DNA of 64,000 bases from Bacteroidaceae bacterium (GCA_017962495.1 JAGCVH010000075.1:30374-94373); one strand, 5' to 3'; positions 1 through 8,199 are shown, counted from the stretch's first letter. Made by a program: numbers and translations. The notes: generated from the letters alone by a model not told the origin.

Positions 1-112
1 ACGCTTTCTTTATGTCCTGTGCGGCAGCTCTCTGGCACACGCCAGAGGCAAGGAGCAACACACCCATCAGTGTCATCGACCTTTGCCAAACCCTTCTCAT
101 CTTTCGTTTCAT
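1..112 (-). CDS. N-terminal fragment of a secreted protein (truncated by window edge)
   Basis: Reading leftwards from an ATG at 112-110, an open frame runs off the window edge. Its first 37 residues are a classic signal peptide: a basic start (MKRKMRRVWQR), a hydrophobic core (LMGVLLLASGV) and an AAA-Q junction near residue 32 that suits signal peptidase I, followed by the first mature residues QDIKKA. Later ATGs at residues 5 and 13 are possible starts. Nothing of the mature protein is visible, so no function can be given. An 11-bp inverted repeat lies just upstream. Confidence 0.6.
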   Translation of the reverse strand, partial: MKRKMRRVWQRSMTLMGVLLLASGVCQRAAAQDIKKA

Positions 113-138
113 TGCAAGCAAAAACTATTATCTTTTAT

Positions 139-184
139 TTTTCTCGCTCGTCATCCCAAAGGGTGACGCTTTAGAGCGAGAAAA
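139..184. repeat. Inverted repeat between the truncated gene and cutC
   Basis: Arms of 11 bp match perfectly: TTTTCTCGCTC at 139-149 and GAGCGAGAAAA at 174-184. The loop itself contains a smaller stem (CCC/GGG). Neither side is followed by a T-run, so it is not a clear intrinsic terminator; it may form a hairpin in the transcript from cutC towards the truncated gene. Confidence 0.5.
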
Positions 185-194
185 GAATTCATAA

Positions 195-300
195 TTCACC
201 GCTCGGCACTTGTGACGCTTGCGTAGAGCAACGGAGCAAGAATTCATCGCTCGGCAAGCTACGCAAGCGAGCAGAGCTCGAGCGGTCCATTATCCATTGT
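195..300. repeat. Dispersed intergenic repeat (CGCTCGG / GCGTAGAGCAACGGAGCAAG family)
   Basis: Contains CGCTCGGCACTTGTGACGCT followed by GCGTAGAGCAACGGAGCAAG, and then words built on CCATTATCCATTGTCC. Near-identical blocks recur at about 4650-4790 and 6860-6910. It lies just downstream of the cutC stop codon. No coding role is visible. Confidence 0.6.
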
Positions 301-1000
301 CCAATCGTCCAATCGTCCTCCTCACTCTCTCCCCACTCGTCACCATCCTCTGTCCGAACTCCGGGTCGTCGTATCCCGTAGGCACTCTTGCCGAGAAGTG
401 GAATTCGCTGATCCCCGTCGCCTTGTGAATGGCAACGATGTTCTCCTCGTTCACCCCGCTGCCAGCCATCAGGGCAATCCTCCCCCGAGCCTTTTCGTGC
501 AGCCGTCTCAGCAGGTCGGTACCCTGTGCCGCTTTCGATTCGTGTCCCGAGGTCAGAATGCGTTGGCATCCCAGGGCAATGATGTCCTCCATTGCCGCCT
601 CTGGGTCACGCGTCCTGTCGAATGCCCTGTGGAACGTCACTGCCATGCCCCTCGAGGCATCCATCAGTTCCCGGCACAGCGCCATGTCCACGTCCCCCTC
701 CCGGGTGAGGCAACCCCACACCACGCCGTCGGCTCCCAGCTGTCGGCATGCTGCAATGTCCTCCACCATCCGTTTCGCCTCCAAGGGAGAATACACGAAG
801 TTCCCCCCTCTGGGTCTTATGATCACGTGCAGCCGAGTTTGTGTCAACAGGCTCCGAGCCGTTTTTATCTCGCCGTACGAGGGCGTCGTACCCCCTTCGG
901 GAATTGCGGCGCACAGCTCCACGCGATCGGCGCCGCCCTCCTGTGCTGCGATACAGCTCTCCACGCCGTTGGCGCAGATTTCAAACTGAAAATCTTTCAT
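290..1000 (-). CDS. cutC: CutC family protein
   Basis: A 236-residue protein opening MKDFQFEICANGVESCIAAQ, followed by GGADRVELCAAIPEGGTTPSYG, RPRGGNFVYSPLE, DGVVWGCLTREGDVD, VTFHRAFD and ILTSGHES: the TIM-barrel signature of CutC, named for copper homeostasis although its enzymatic role is unsettled. Length matches the family. An alternative TTG start 15 bp upstream exists, but the ATG at 1000 gives the usual short N-terminus. A canonical TTTG-N20-TATCTTTG promoter lies directly upstream, giving a leader of only a few bases. The gene follows comF in the same direction across an 89-bp tandem repeat. Confidence 0.9.
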   Translation of the reverse strand: MKDFQFEICANGVESCIAAQEGGADRVELCAAIPEGGTTPSYGEIKTARSLLTQTRLHVIIRPRGGNFVYSPLEAKRMVEDIAACRQLGADGVVWGCLTREGDVDMALCRELMDASRGMAVTFHRAFDRTRDPEAAMEDIIALGCQRILTSGHESKAAQGTDLLRRLHEKARGRIALMAGSGVNEENIVAIHKATGISEFHFSARVPTGYDDPEFGQRMVTSGERVRRTIGRLDNG

Positions 1001-1012
1001 AATCACGGGGGT

Positions 1013-1044
1013 CAAAGATAGTGAAAGTCGAGAACATAAGCAAA
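1013..1044 (-). promoter_or_regulatory. cutC promoter (Bacteroidetes type)
   Basis: On the minus strand TTTG (1044-1041) is followed after exactly 20 bases by TATCTTTG (1020-1013), which fits the Bacteroidetes -33 TTTG / -7 TAnnTTTG consensus. The -7 box ends 12 bp from the cutC ATG. The -33 half lies inside the first copy of the 89-bp tandem repeat. Confidence 0.7.
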
Positions 1045-1234
1045 TATAAGATGAAATTTTATATTTATTATGTCGAGACGCCTCCTATCTTCAACCGCAG
1101 GTTAGAGTGGTGAAAGTCGAGAACATAAGCAAATATAAGATGAAATTTTATATTTATTGTGTCGAGACGCCTCCTATCTTCAACCGCAGGTTAGAGTGGT
1201 GAAAGTCGAGAACATAAGCAAATATAAGATGAAA
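1021..1234. repeat. 89-bp tandem direct repeat, 2.4 copies
   Basis: Units 1021-1109 and 1110-1198 are identical except for one base (TATTATG versus TATTGTG), and a third partial copy covers 1199-1234. Each copy begins GTGAAAGTCGAGAACATAAG and ends CCGCAGGTTAGAGTG. The array fills the gap between comF and cutC and repeats the -33 half of the cutC promoter, while the -7 box is present only once. Confidence 0.95.
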
Positions 1235-1239
1235 GTGTC

Positions 1240-1938
1240 TCAATCCGCTGCTTTCCCCACGGTTAGAACACTAAAAACCATATCACGATTCTCTTTCAGA
1301 ATGCTTTGAGCAAGGGAATACAACGTTGCTCCCGTAGTAGTAACATCGTCTACAAGAAGAATATGGTGAGCAGGAATACAGGAACGTGCTTGAAATACGT
1401 CTTTAACATTATTTATTCGTTCAGTTGCAGTTTTGTGGGTTTGTGTCTCATTATTTCTGATTCGTTTAACACAAGAGTTTAAAACAGGTATGCCCGATAC
1501 TTCAGAAAGCCCTTTTGAGATGTGGTAACTTTGATTATAACCACGTTCTATTAGTCGAAGCCAATGTAGAGGAACGGGAACAATGGCTTCAATACCTTCA
1601 AAAAAATGTCGTGGGATGAGATCGCGAGCCATCATTAAACCAATCCATCGACATAAGTCGGGACGATGGCCATATTTCATTTTCATGAATAGCTCGTGGG
1701 TTAGGCCTTCCTTATGATAATATATGTAACTATGACCGCGTTCAATGGGAATCTTTGCCCAAAAGAGTCGACTAACTTCGTTGTCCAAAAAATCTTTTTT
1801 CGATAAATAGGGTAAGCGTATGAGACATGCACCACAGATTTTTTGTTCTGTCGTGTTTAACTTCTCACCACAAGTTGCACAGAAACGTGGGCTTAGAACG
1901 TCACGAAAATCAGTTAACCAGGTTTTAATGGTTGCCAT
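1240..1938 (-). CDS. comF: ComF family phosphoribosyltransferase-like protein
   Basis: 232 residues. The N-terminus has two CxxC knuckles (CATCGEKL and CGAC), the zinc-ribbon usual in ComF. The body carries VPVPLHWLRLIERGYNQS and a PRPP-binding loop ILLVDDVTTTGATL typical of the type I phosphoribosyltransferase fold. ComF proteins are linked to DNA uptake in naturally transformable bacteria; in Bacteroidales the exact role is unproven. The ATG at 1938 is preferred over an in-frame TTG nine bases upstream. A TATTTTTG box ends only 6 bp before this ATG, implying a leaderless or nearly leaderless mRNA. Confidence 0.85.
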   Translation of the reverse strand: MATIKTWLTDFRDVLSPRFCATCGEKLNTTEQKICGACLIRLPYLSKKDFLDNEVSRLFWAKIPIERGHSYIYYHKEGLTHELFMKMKYGHRPDLCRWIGLMMARDLIPRHFFEGIEAIVPVPLHWLRLIERGYNQSYHISKGLSEVSGIPVLNSCVKRIRNNETQTHKTATERINNVKDVFQARSCIPAHHILLVDDVTTTGATLYSLAQSILKENRDMVFSVLTVGKAAD

Positions 1939-1944
1939 TAAGCG

Positions 1945-1952
1945 CAAAAATA
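1945..1952 (-). promoter_or_regulatory. Putative -7 box of comF
   Basis: TATTTTTG on the minus strand fits TAnnTTTG and ends 6 bp from the comF ATG. No clear TTTG is found 19-21 bp upstream. If used, transcription would begin at or next to the start codon. Confidence 0.4.
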
Positions 1953-2004
1953 CAATTATTTTTAGAAAAACTCCTCGTTTTATGGATTTTTATTATGAAA
2001 TTTC

Positions 2005-2012
2005 TAACTTTG
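2005..2012 (+). promoter_or_regulatory. Putative -7 box of the endonuclease/exonuclease/phosphatase gene
   Basis: TAACTTTG fits TAnnTTTG, 37 bp before the ATG at 2050. The -33 region lacks a clear TTTG. Confidence 0.4.
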
Positions 2013-2049
2013 ACATTTAATAATACAATTATTATTTTGTTAAGGCGAG

Positions 2050-3012
2050 ATGCGAGGTTTATTAATATCTTTTGTGCTGTGTTTAACGCTGAACGTTACT
2101 GGGCAATCGAGATATCGAATAATGATGTGGAATGTGGAGAATTTTTTCGATTGCAAAGATGATACGTTGAAGCAGGACGAGGAGTTTTTACCCGAGAGTG
2201 AGCGACAGTGGACATGGGGGCGTTATTGGCGCAAAGTGGAAGATGTTGGTAGGGTGATTATGGGAGTTGGTGGTGATATGCCTCCAGCTTTGATTGGCTT
2301 GGCTGAAGTTGAAAACGATAGTGTCATGATTTCATTGACAAAGATGGGTTCTTTGCGTGCAATGGGTTATGATTATGTGATGACAGACAGTCCTGATCAG
2401 CGTGGCGTAGACGTTGCTTTGATGTATCTTCCACAGATGTTTCGTTTGGTTGGATGTGAAAGTATAAAGATTCCTTCATTAGATTATGGACTACGGCCCA
2501 CTCGAGACTTGTTGCATGTTTGGGGGGGGGTGATGAATGGCGAGACTTTACATGTAGTGGTTTGTCATCTGCCAAGTCGTGCTGGAGATAGTAGAGAAAA
2601 TAGTAAAAACAGGAAATTAGCGATTGGTACTTTGGTTTCACTCATTGATTCATTACAGTTAAACATACCTCAGTGCCGTTTGTTGGTCATGGGTGATTTT
2701 AATGCTTCACTTCGAGACAAATCACTAAAGCCTTTGAGAAATATTATGACTATTAAGGCATTGACCCCAGATGGTCGGCGTCCTACAAGAGGAACTTATA
2801 GGTATAAGGGTAATTGGGGATGGATAGACCATATCTTTGTTAGCGAATCGCTATATACAGGAACAGGTTGCAATGCCCAACTGTATGTTCAGCCGTGGAT
2901 GAAGCGCATGATGAATGATGATACTTGGTATCCACGTCGCACTTATTTGGGAACTCATTACGCTGGTGGCGTAAGTGATCATCTTCCTATTTTTTCCGAT
3001 TTTTATTGGTAA
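2050..3012 (+). CDS. Secreted endonuclease/exonuclease/phosphatase family protein
   Basis: 320 residues with a short signal peptide (MRGLLISFVLCLTLNVTGQS). The EEP metal-dependent phosphodiesterase motifs are all present in order: WNVENFF (about 27), LAEVEN (about 84), VVCHLPSRAG (about 173), MGDFNAS (about 216), GWIDHIF (about 262) and the terminal SDHLPIFSDF. The Asn, Glu, Asp and His catalytic positions are therefore intact. Such secreted Bacteroidales proteins are usually called nucleases or phosphodiesterases; the substrate cannot be read from sequence. Its 3' end overlaps the convergent sulfatase gene by 26 bp. Confidence 0.85.
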   Translation: MRGLLISFVLCLTLNVTGQSRYRIMMWNVENFFDCKDDTLKQDEEFLPESERQWTWGRYWRKVEDVGRVIMGVGGDMPPALIGLAEVENDSVMISLTKMGSLRAMGYDYVMTDSPDQRGVDVALMYLPQMFRLVGCESIKIPSLDYGLRPTRDLLHVWGGVMNGETLHVVVCHLPSRAGDSRENSKNRKLAIGTLVSLIDSLQLNIPQCRLLVMGDFNASLRDKSLKPLRNIMTIKALTPDGRRPTRGTYRYKGNWGWIDHIFVSESLYTGTGCNAQLYVQPWMKRMMNDDTWYPRRTYLGTHYAGGVSDHLPIFSDFYW

Positions 3013-4612
3013 GGGCTTCTATGGGCCAAGGTACGGGCGAGCCCGTGAGATCGCTCGGGCGCTGCGCCTGCATCGCCAGGAGGGAGTCGGTGAGCTGTTG
3101 CGCCATGCGGCGCAGGAGACGCGGATGGGTCTCCGAAAGGTCGTGGGTCTCGGCAATGTCGCGACGACGATTGTAGAGACGGAAATGACGACTCTCCCAG
3201 AAATAGATGAGGTGGTAGTCGCCACGGAGCAACGCGGAATATGCCCCGAAGCCGTCGGCTTCCTCATAGCCCCGAACCCAGACATTGGGGAAATGGAAAA
3301 GGAGGGTGCGAGAGTGATGACGACGGGGATGGAGGAGGAGTGGGGTGAAGTCGACCCCGTCGATGGGCTGCACCGTGCTGTAGTGGCGAATGCCTGCCAT
3401 GGAAAGGAGTGTGGGGTAGAAGTCCTCGATGATGACGCGGTTGGCGTTGACACGGCCCCCACGGGTGACTCCGGGCCAGAGAACCATCATGGGTTCGTGG
3501 ATGCCACCCTCGAGAGCCGAACCCTTGCCAGCCCGGGCAGGGTAGTTCTGGTCGAGGTTCTTGCGTCCCTGACGGAAATCGACACTCTGTCCGCCATTGT
3601 CGGACATGAAGAGGAGGATGGTGTTGCGTGCCACATCGGGATGGAGCTGGAGATAGTCGAGGACGTCGCCAAGACTCTTGTCCATGCCTTCGACAAGTGC
3701 CGCATGATTGATCTCCTGTTCGTCGAGAGGCACTCCCAGCATGGGGTCGATGACACCGCGACCCGAGGCATCGCGGTAGTTGGGGGTGAAACGCGAGTCG
3801 GCATCGTAGGGAATGTGGATGGCATAGTGGGAGAGATAGAGGAAGAAGGGCTGGCGCCGCGACACCGCCTGCTGCATCTGCCTGATGGCTTCGAGGGTGA
3901 GTGCCTCGGTGAGGAAGGTGCCACTGCCGTAGTAGCGCTCGAGTCCCGTGACATGGAAGGGACCACTGCCGTATTCGTTCTCGGCAAGGTAACTGGCTGG
4001 CGCCCCGTTGGCTCCCCCCGCAATGTTGACGCAGAACCCGAGGCGAAGGGGATCGGCACCCGCCGTCTGTTCGGCAGCAAAATGTGCCTTGCCGCAGTGG
4101 ATGGTGTAGTAGCCGTGGTCCTTGAGAACCTGCGGCAGGGGAGTGACGCGAGTGGCGTTGACGAGATCGTGGGGCGAGGCGTCCTCTGGCTGTATGCCGT
4201 TGTAGTGCCAGGTGGGCAGGAGGAGAGAGGAGGAGGGTTCGTCGGTGGACTGGTTGTAGTGGAGCGTCCAGTTGGTGACACGATGGCGTGCCGCATTCAT
4301 GCCGGAGAGGAGGGAACAGCGCGAGGGGGAGGAGACGGCACAGGCATAGGCATTGGTGAAGCGTACGCCGAGGCGTGCCATGCGTTCCATGTTCGGTGTG
4401 CGATAGCGCTGGTTGAGGGGCGTGGGACTGTCCCAGAAGGGTACGGAGGTCTCCTGCCACCCCATGTCATCGACGAGGAATAGGATGATGTTGGGTTGCG
4501 CGGGCGAAGAAACGCCCGAAGAATGAGGGTTCGGCATCGGCGCAGCAGCTACACTTGCGTAGCTTGCTGGGGCGAGAAAGAAGAATAAAGAATGATAGGC
4601 GAGATGTTTCAC
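2987..4612 (-). CDS. Sulfatase, Ser-type (formylglycine-dependent)
   Basis: About 541 residues if it starts at the GTG at 4612, which gives a hydrophobic signal (KHLAYHSLFFFLAPASYAS). The catalytic core follows: NIILFLVDDMGW (metal ligands Asp-Asp), TPNMERMARLGVRFTNAYA, then SSPSRCSLLSG, the S-x-P-S-R sulfatase signature in which the Ser is oxidised to formylglycine by an anaerobic maturase. Later GKAHFAA, FFLYLSHYAIHIPY, LLFMSDNGGQ and GKGSALEGGIHEPMMVLWPG complete the fold. The frame stays open upstream to about 4762, but that part reads through dispersed repeats and is unlikely to be coding. It probably desulfates host or dietary glycans; the exact substrate is unknown. Confidence 0.85.
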   Translation of the reverse strand: MKHLAYHSLFFFLAPASYASVAAAPMPNPHSSGVSSPAQPNIILFLVDDMGWQETSVPFWDSPTPLNQRYRTPNMERMARLGVRFTNAYACAVSSPSRCSLLSGMNAARHRVTNWTLHYNQSTDEPSSSLLLPTWHYNGIQPEDASPHDLVNATRVTPLPQVLKDHGYYTIHCGKAHFAAEQTAGADPLRLGFCVNIAGGANGAPASYLAENEYGSGPFHVTGLERYYGSGTFLTEALTLEAIRQMQQAVSRRQPFFLYLSHYAIHIPYDADSRFTPNYRDASGRGVIDPMLGVPLDEQEINHAALVEGMDKSLGDVLDYLQLHPDVARNTILLFMSDNGGQSVDFRQGRKNLDQNYPARAGKGSALEGGIHEPMMVLWPGVTRGGRVNANRVIIEDFYPTLLSMAGIRHYSTVQPIDGVDFTPLLLHPRRHHSRTLLFHFPNVWVRGYEEADGFGAYSALLRGDYHLIYFWESRHFRLYNRRRDIAETHDLSETHPRLLRRMAQQLTDSLLAMQAQRPSDLTGSPVPWPIEALTNKNRKK

Positions 4613-4634
4613 GGTACGAGACAGGGGAGAGGGG

Positions 4635-4790
4635 GAGTTAATGGACAATGGACCGCTCGAGCTTTGCTCGCTTGCGTAGAGCAACGGAGCAAGAATGGAT
4701 AATGGACAATGGACAATGGATAATGGACCGCTCGGCGACGTCAGGAGACGCTTGCGTAGCAACGCGGAGCAAGAATGGACAATTCATTTA
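4635..4790. repeat. Dispersed intergenic repeats upstream of the sulfatase
   Basis: Two copies of the GCTTGCGTAG...GGAGCAAGAATGG block (about 4670-4697 and 4751-4777) alternate with runs built from GGATAATGGACAATGGACAA. The same words occur at 195-300 and 6860-6980. Confidence 0.65.
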
Positions 4791-4870
4791 CCATTTACCA
4801 TTTACCATTTACCATTTACCATTTACCATTTACCATTTACCATTTACGATTTACCATTTACCATTTACGA
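4787..4870. repeat. TTTACCA 7-bp microsatellite, about 11-12 units
   Basis: The heptamer TTTACCA is repeated head to tail, with one CATTTACG variant near the end. Shorter runs of the same heptamer, or its complement TGGTAAA, occur at 8200-8310. The tract lies in the 385-bp gap between sulfatase and aldo/keto reductase. A further inverted piece of the dispersed repeat (TTGCGCTCCGTTGGTGCTC) follows at 4873-4910. Nothing coding is visible. Confidence 0.85.
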
Positions 4871-4997
4871 TTTCTTGCGCTCCGTTGGTGCTCAGGCGAG
4901 CAAGCTCGGAGTCCGATTTACGATTTATTTGACTATTTGACTATTTAGTCATTGATTCACGAATGCCGAGCGATGAATTATGGATTCTTTTGTGTTT

Positions 4998-5915
4998 TTA
5001 TAACTTGAGGGCGGAGAGGTTCTGGGCGAGCTGTTGGGTGCTGCTGGCACCGACGAGGACGCTGGTGACACCCTGCTGCTCGAGAATCCACGAGAGTGCC
5101 ATCTGGGCAAGAGTCTCGTTGCGGAGAGATGCCTGGCGATTGAGTTCGCGGAGGCGTTCGAGGAGTTCGGGGGTGAGTACGTCGGGCTTGAGGAAACGAC
5201 CCTGCGTCATGCGAGAACCCTCGGGGATGCCATGGAGATAGCGGTCGGTGAGCAGTCCCTGCGCCAGAGGCGAGAAGGAGATGAAACCGACACCCTGCTG
5301 GTGGCAGAAGTCGAGGATGCCCTCGTCCTGCGGCGCACGGTCGAGGAGATTGAGTCGGCCCTGATAGATGAGGAGGGGTACGTCGCGCTGAAGCAGATAG
5401 TCGTAGGCAAACTGCAGGGCAGGGAGAGGCCAGCGGGATATGCCGACATAGAGAGCCTTGCCCTGACGGACTACATCGACAAGGGCCTGCAGCGTCTCCT
5501 CGAGAGGTGTCTCGGGGTCGTAGCGATGGCTATAGAAGAGGTCGACATAGTCGAGGTGCATGCGACGCAACGACTGGTCGAGGCTTGCCATGAGATACTT
5601 CCGCGAACCCCAGTTGCCATACGGACCGGGCCACATGTCGTAACCCGCCTTGGTGGCGATGAAGAGTTCGTCGCGGTGGGGACGGAAGTCATCGTCGATG
5701 AGTCGGCCCATCGTCTCCTCAGCACTGCCGTAGGGAGGTCCGTAGTTGTTGGCAAGGTCGAAATGTACGATACCGTGTTCGAAGGCATATCTCGTGATCT
5801 CGCGGGAACGTTCGTAGGGATCGTTGGCTCCGAAGTTGTGCCAAAAGCCAAGCGAAATCTTGGGCAGGAGAACTCCACTCCTTCCACAGCGGCGATAGAT
5901 GGGGTCGTTAGTCAT
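4998..5915 (-). CDS. Aldo/keto reductase, YghZ (L-glyceraldehyde 3-phosphate reductase)-like
   Basis: 305 residues from the ATG at 5915 (MTNDPIYRRCGRSGVLLPKI); an upstream TTG would add ten residues. Catalytic tetrad positions are visible: Asp and Tyr in HFDLANNYGPPYGSAEE, Lys in FIATKAGYDMWPGPYG, His in LFYSHRYDPETPLEETL. FSPLAQGLLTDRYL and the closing VLVGASSTQQLAQNLSAL are typical of the AKR14/YghZ group, which reduces small aldehydes with NADPH in the cytoplasm. It is a single-gene unit with a TATCTTTG box 28 bp upstream. Confidence 0.88.
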   Translation of the reverse strand: MTNDPIYRRCGRSGVLLPKISLGFWHNFGANDPYERSREITRYAFEHGIVHFDLANNYGPPYGSAEETMGRLIDDDFRPHRDELFIATKAGYDMWPGPYGNWGSRKYLMASLDQSLRRMHLDYVDLFYSHRYDPETPLEETLQALVDVVRQGKALYVGISRWPLPALQFAYDYLLQRDVPLLIYQGRLNLLDRAPQDEGILDFCHQQGVGFISFSPLAQGLLTDRYLHGIPEGSRMTQGRFLKPDVLTPELLERLRELNRQASLRNETLAQMALSWILEQQGVTSVLVGASSTQQLAQNLSALKL

Positions 5916-5942
5916 AGCAGGTCGTATGTTTGTTAAACTTTG

Positions 5943-5950
5943 CAAAGATA
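5943..5950 (-). promoter_or_regulatory. Putative -7 box of the aldo/keto reductase gene
   Basis: TATCTTTG on the minus strand matches TAnnTTTG perfectly, 28 bp before the ATG at 5915. No TTTG sits at the usual 19-21 bp upstream. Confidence 0.45.
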
Positions 5951-6007
5951 TGAATTAATTTTCAAATTTTCATTTTTCGTTTTTAATTTCTTTGTACCTT
6001 TACCCCC

Positions 6008-6820
6008 ATGAAACGGATAAAAATGATTCTCACCCTCGTCTGCACCCTCCTCGTGATGGGAGTGCAAGGCCAGAACGATGCCTACCTGAAGGCCCTCACA
6101 CGATATGTGAAGAGTAACCGCAACGCATGCACCGTGCCAGTGGAACCCCTGCGGAAAGGACTGACAGAGGTCACCGACAAGATGCTTGTCAATAAGAGAG
6201 GGTTTACGACGGACGAACTCGTGGATGTGTATATCCGACAGCAGTTTATGACGGACATGGTGGAACACGTGCTGAAGCCCACCTACGGACGATATGTCAC
6301 CGCCGAGGAACTGCGACAACTCACCGACATGTACAAGACGACGAAGGGGAAGTTCTACCTGGCACATCTGACACAGACCCAGACACGGCTGGACGCCATC
6401 ATAGAGGAACTGCTGCACTGGCAAGCCGAGGAGATGGACAAGGGCAGTCAGCTGCTGCCGATACAGCCCGACCCTAACTGTCCTCCCGAATACGTGGAAC
6501 GCTTTAATGCCTATTACAAGCTGGCAAGACTGGACGCCGCACTGCAGTGCATACAGGAGAGCGAGGAATACAAATGGGGCGAGGAGGAGTATCGCAAAAT
6601 CATAGACCTAATGCTGCCTTACCTGAGTGAGAACCTGCCTACCATCACCCTGAACATAGCCTATAAGTTCCTTACCGACGACGACCTGCGTTTCGGCATG
6701 AAGCTATGTGCCACCGAGGCATACCAGAGGTCGGTGGAGGCTCACGCCGAAGCCGTGGGAACCATGCAGACCTCGACGCAACTTATCTATATGAAGTATA
6801 TTGAGTGGTTAACAAAATAG
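6008..6820 (+). CDS. Secreted protein of unknown function, possibly DUF2059-like
   Basis: 270 residues starting with a signal peptide (MKRIKMILTLVCTLLVMGVQGQ). The rest is helical and charged. The stretch YVTAEELRQLTDMYKTTKGK (about 97-116) resembles the helix pair of DUF2059 proteins, but the similarity is by eye only. Two Cys (about 38 and 160) and a Pro-rich break (IQPDPNCPPEY) divide it into two helical halves. A TACCTTTA box ends 5 bp before the ATG. A strong intrinsic terminator overlaps its stop codon, so it is a monocistronic unit, probably periplasmic. Confidence 0.6.
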   Translation: MKRIKMILTLVCTLLVMGVQGQNDAYLKALTRYVKSNRNACTVPVEPLRKGLTEVTDKMLVNKRGFTTDELVDVYIRQQFMTDMVEHVLKPTYGRYVTAEELRQLTDMYKTTKGKFYLAHLTQTQTRLDAIIEELLHWQAEEMDKGSQLLPIQPDPNCPPEYVERFNAYYKLARLDAALQCIQESEEYKWGEEEYRKIIDLMLPYLSENLPTITLNIAYKFLTDDDLRFGMKLCATEAYQRSVEAHAEAVGTMQTSTQLIYMKYIEWLTK

Positions 6821-6847
6821 GCTTGGGATTCCAAGCCTATTTTTGTT
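6812..6847 (+). terminator. Intrinsic terminator of the 6008-6820 gene
   Basis: A 13-bp perfect stem, AAAATAGGCTTGG (6814-6826) with CCAAGCCTATTTT (6831-6843), closes a GATT loop and continues into a T-run. The UAG stop codon lies inside the left arm. Confidence 0.9.
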
Positions 6848-6857
6848 AAGGTCTAAG

Positions 6858-6983
6858 GTCCGCTCGGCACTTGTGACGCTTGGGTAGCGAAGTTGGAGCA
6901 AGAAAGGTCTAAAGTCTTAAGTCCTGCCCCATGCCCCATGCCCCTTCTCACTAATTAACGTCCATTGTCCATTATCCATTCTT
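6858..6983. repeat. Dispersed repeat block downstream of the terminator
   Basis: Carries CGCTCGGCACTTGTGACGCT and GGAGCAAGAAAGG as at 200-245, then CATGCCCCATGCCCC and GTCCATTGTCCATTATCC words. No gene is visible here. Confidence 0.5.
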
Positions 6984-8174
6984 TCATTTCCCCAAAACCC
7001 CCAGCTCCTTGCCAACTTTGATGAAGGCTTCGATGCATTTGTCGAGGTGCTCCCGACGATGTCCCGCGGAGAGCTGGACGCGGATGCGGGCCTGTCCCTT
7101 CGGAACTACGGGATAGTAGAAACCGGTGACATAGATGCCTTCCTCCTGCATCTTCGCAGCAAACACCTGTGACAACTTGGCGTCGTAAAGCATGACGGCA
7201 CAGATGGCACTCTGCGTGGGTTTGATGTCGAATCCTGCTGCCATCATCTTGTCGCGGAAGTAATTGACATTCTCCACCAACTTATCGTGGAGTTCGTTGC
7301 TCTCCTTCAGCATCTTGAATACCTCGAGGGAGGCACCGATGATGCAGGGGGCGAGGGAGTTGGAGAAGAGGTAGGGACGAGAACGCTGGCGCAGGAGGTC
7401 GATAATCTCCTTGCGACCTGTGGTAAAGCCTCCCAAGGCACCTCCAAAGGCTTTGCCTAACGTGCCGGTGTAGATGTCCACCCTTCCGTAGGTCTGGAAG
7501 AATTCGCTGACGCCGTGACCCGTCTTTCCGACAACACCAGCGGAATGGCTCTCATCCACCATTACCAGGGCATCGTACTTCTCGGCTAAGTCACAAATCT
7601 TGTCAACGGGTGCTACATTGCCATCCATCGAGAACACACCATCGGTGACGATGATGCGGAAACGCTGGGCCTGAGCCTCCTGCAGACACTTCTCCAGTTC
7701 TGCCATGTCGGCGTTGGCATAGCGATAACGCTTTGCCTTGCAGAGGCGTACGCCGTCGATGATGGAGGCATGGTTCAGGGCATCGCTGATGATGGCATCC
7801 TCCTCCGTAAGTAGGGGTTCGAACACACCTCCGTTGGCATCGAAGCATGCGGCATAGAGGATGGTGTCGTCGGTGTGGAAATACTCCGATATGGCTGCTT
7901 CCAGTTGTTTGTGTATGTCCTGTGTGCCACAAATGAAGCGTACACTCGACATGCCGAAGCCTCGTTCGTCCATCATCTTCTTACTTGCCTCGATAAGGCG
8001 AGGATGGTCGGAGAGACCCAGATAGTTGTTGGCGCAGAAGTTCAGCACCGTTTGTCCTTTTACTTCGATGGCAGCCCGCTGGGGCGTTTCGATGAGGCGT
8101 TCCTCCTTGTAGAGTCCTGCCTCACGAATCTCCGTCAAGGTCTGGCGAAGATGGTCTTGCATTTTTCCGTACAT
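6984..8174 (-). CDS. kbl: Glycine C-acetyltransferase (2-amino-3-ketobutyrate CoA ligase)
   Basis: 396 residues, the usual length for this PLP enzyme of the alpha-oxoamine synthase family. Signature stretches are LNFCANNYLGLSDHPRLIEA, GFGMSSVRFICGTQDIHKQLE, SDALNHASIIDGVRLCKA, VMVDESHSAGVVG and the PLP-lysine motif TGTLGKAFGGALGG. It cleaves 2-amino-3-oxobutanoate with CoA to glycine and acetyl-CoA in the cytoplasm. The divergent neighbour at 8352 encodes a threonine dehydrogenase producing its substrate, so the pair forms the threonine-to-glycine pathway. Confidence 0.95.
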   Translation of the reverse strand: MYGKMQDHLRQTLTEIREAGLYKEERLIETPQRAAIEVKGQTVLNFCANNYLGLSDHPRLIEASKKMMDERGFGMSSVRFICGTQDIHKQLEAAISEYFHTDDTILYAACFDANGGVFEPLLTEEDAIISDALNHASIIDGVRLCKAKRYRYANADMAELEKCLQEAQAQRFRIIVTDGVFSMDGNVAPVDKICDLAEKYDALVMVDESHSAGVVGKTGHGVSEFFQTYGRVDIYTGTLGKAFGGALGGFTTGRKEIIDLLRQRSRPYLFSNSLAPCIIGASLEVFKMLKESNELHDKLVENVNYFRDKMMAAGFDIKPTQSAICAVMLYDAKLSQVFAAKMQEEGIYVTGFYYPVVPKGQARIRVQLSAGHRREHLDKCIEAFIKVGKELGVLGK

Positions 8175-8199
8175 ATTATTAAAGGTTAGGTTAGATAAA

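Noticed and set aside
2975-4483. 502-codon open frame on the plus strand opposite the sulfatase
   Set aside because: It is the antisense of a GC-rich sulfatase gene with all catalytic motifs; its translation is low-complexity Val/Gly/Glu with no domain.
4613-4762. N-terminal extension of the sulfatase from the most upstream start
   Set aside because: The extension is translated from dispersed repeats (HCPLSILAPLLYASEQSS) and would place the signal peptide about 50 residues inside the protein.
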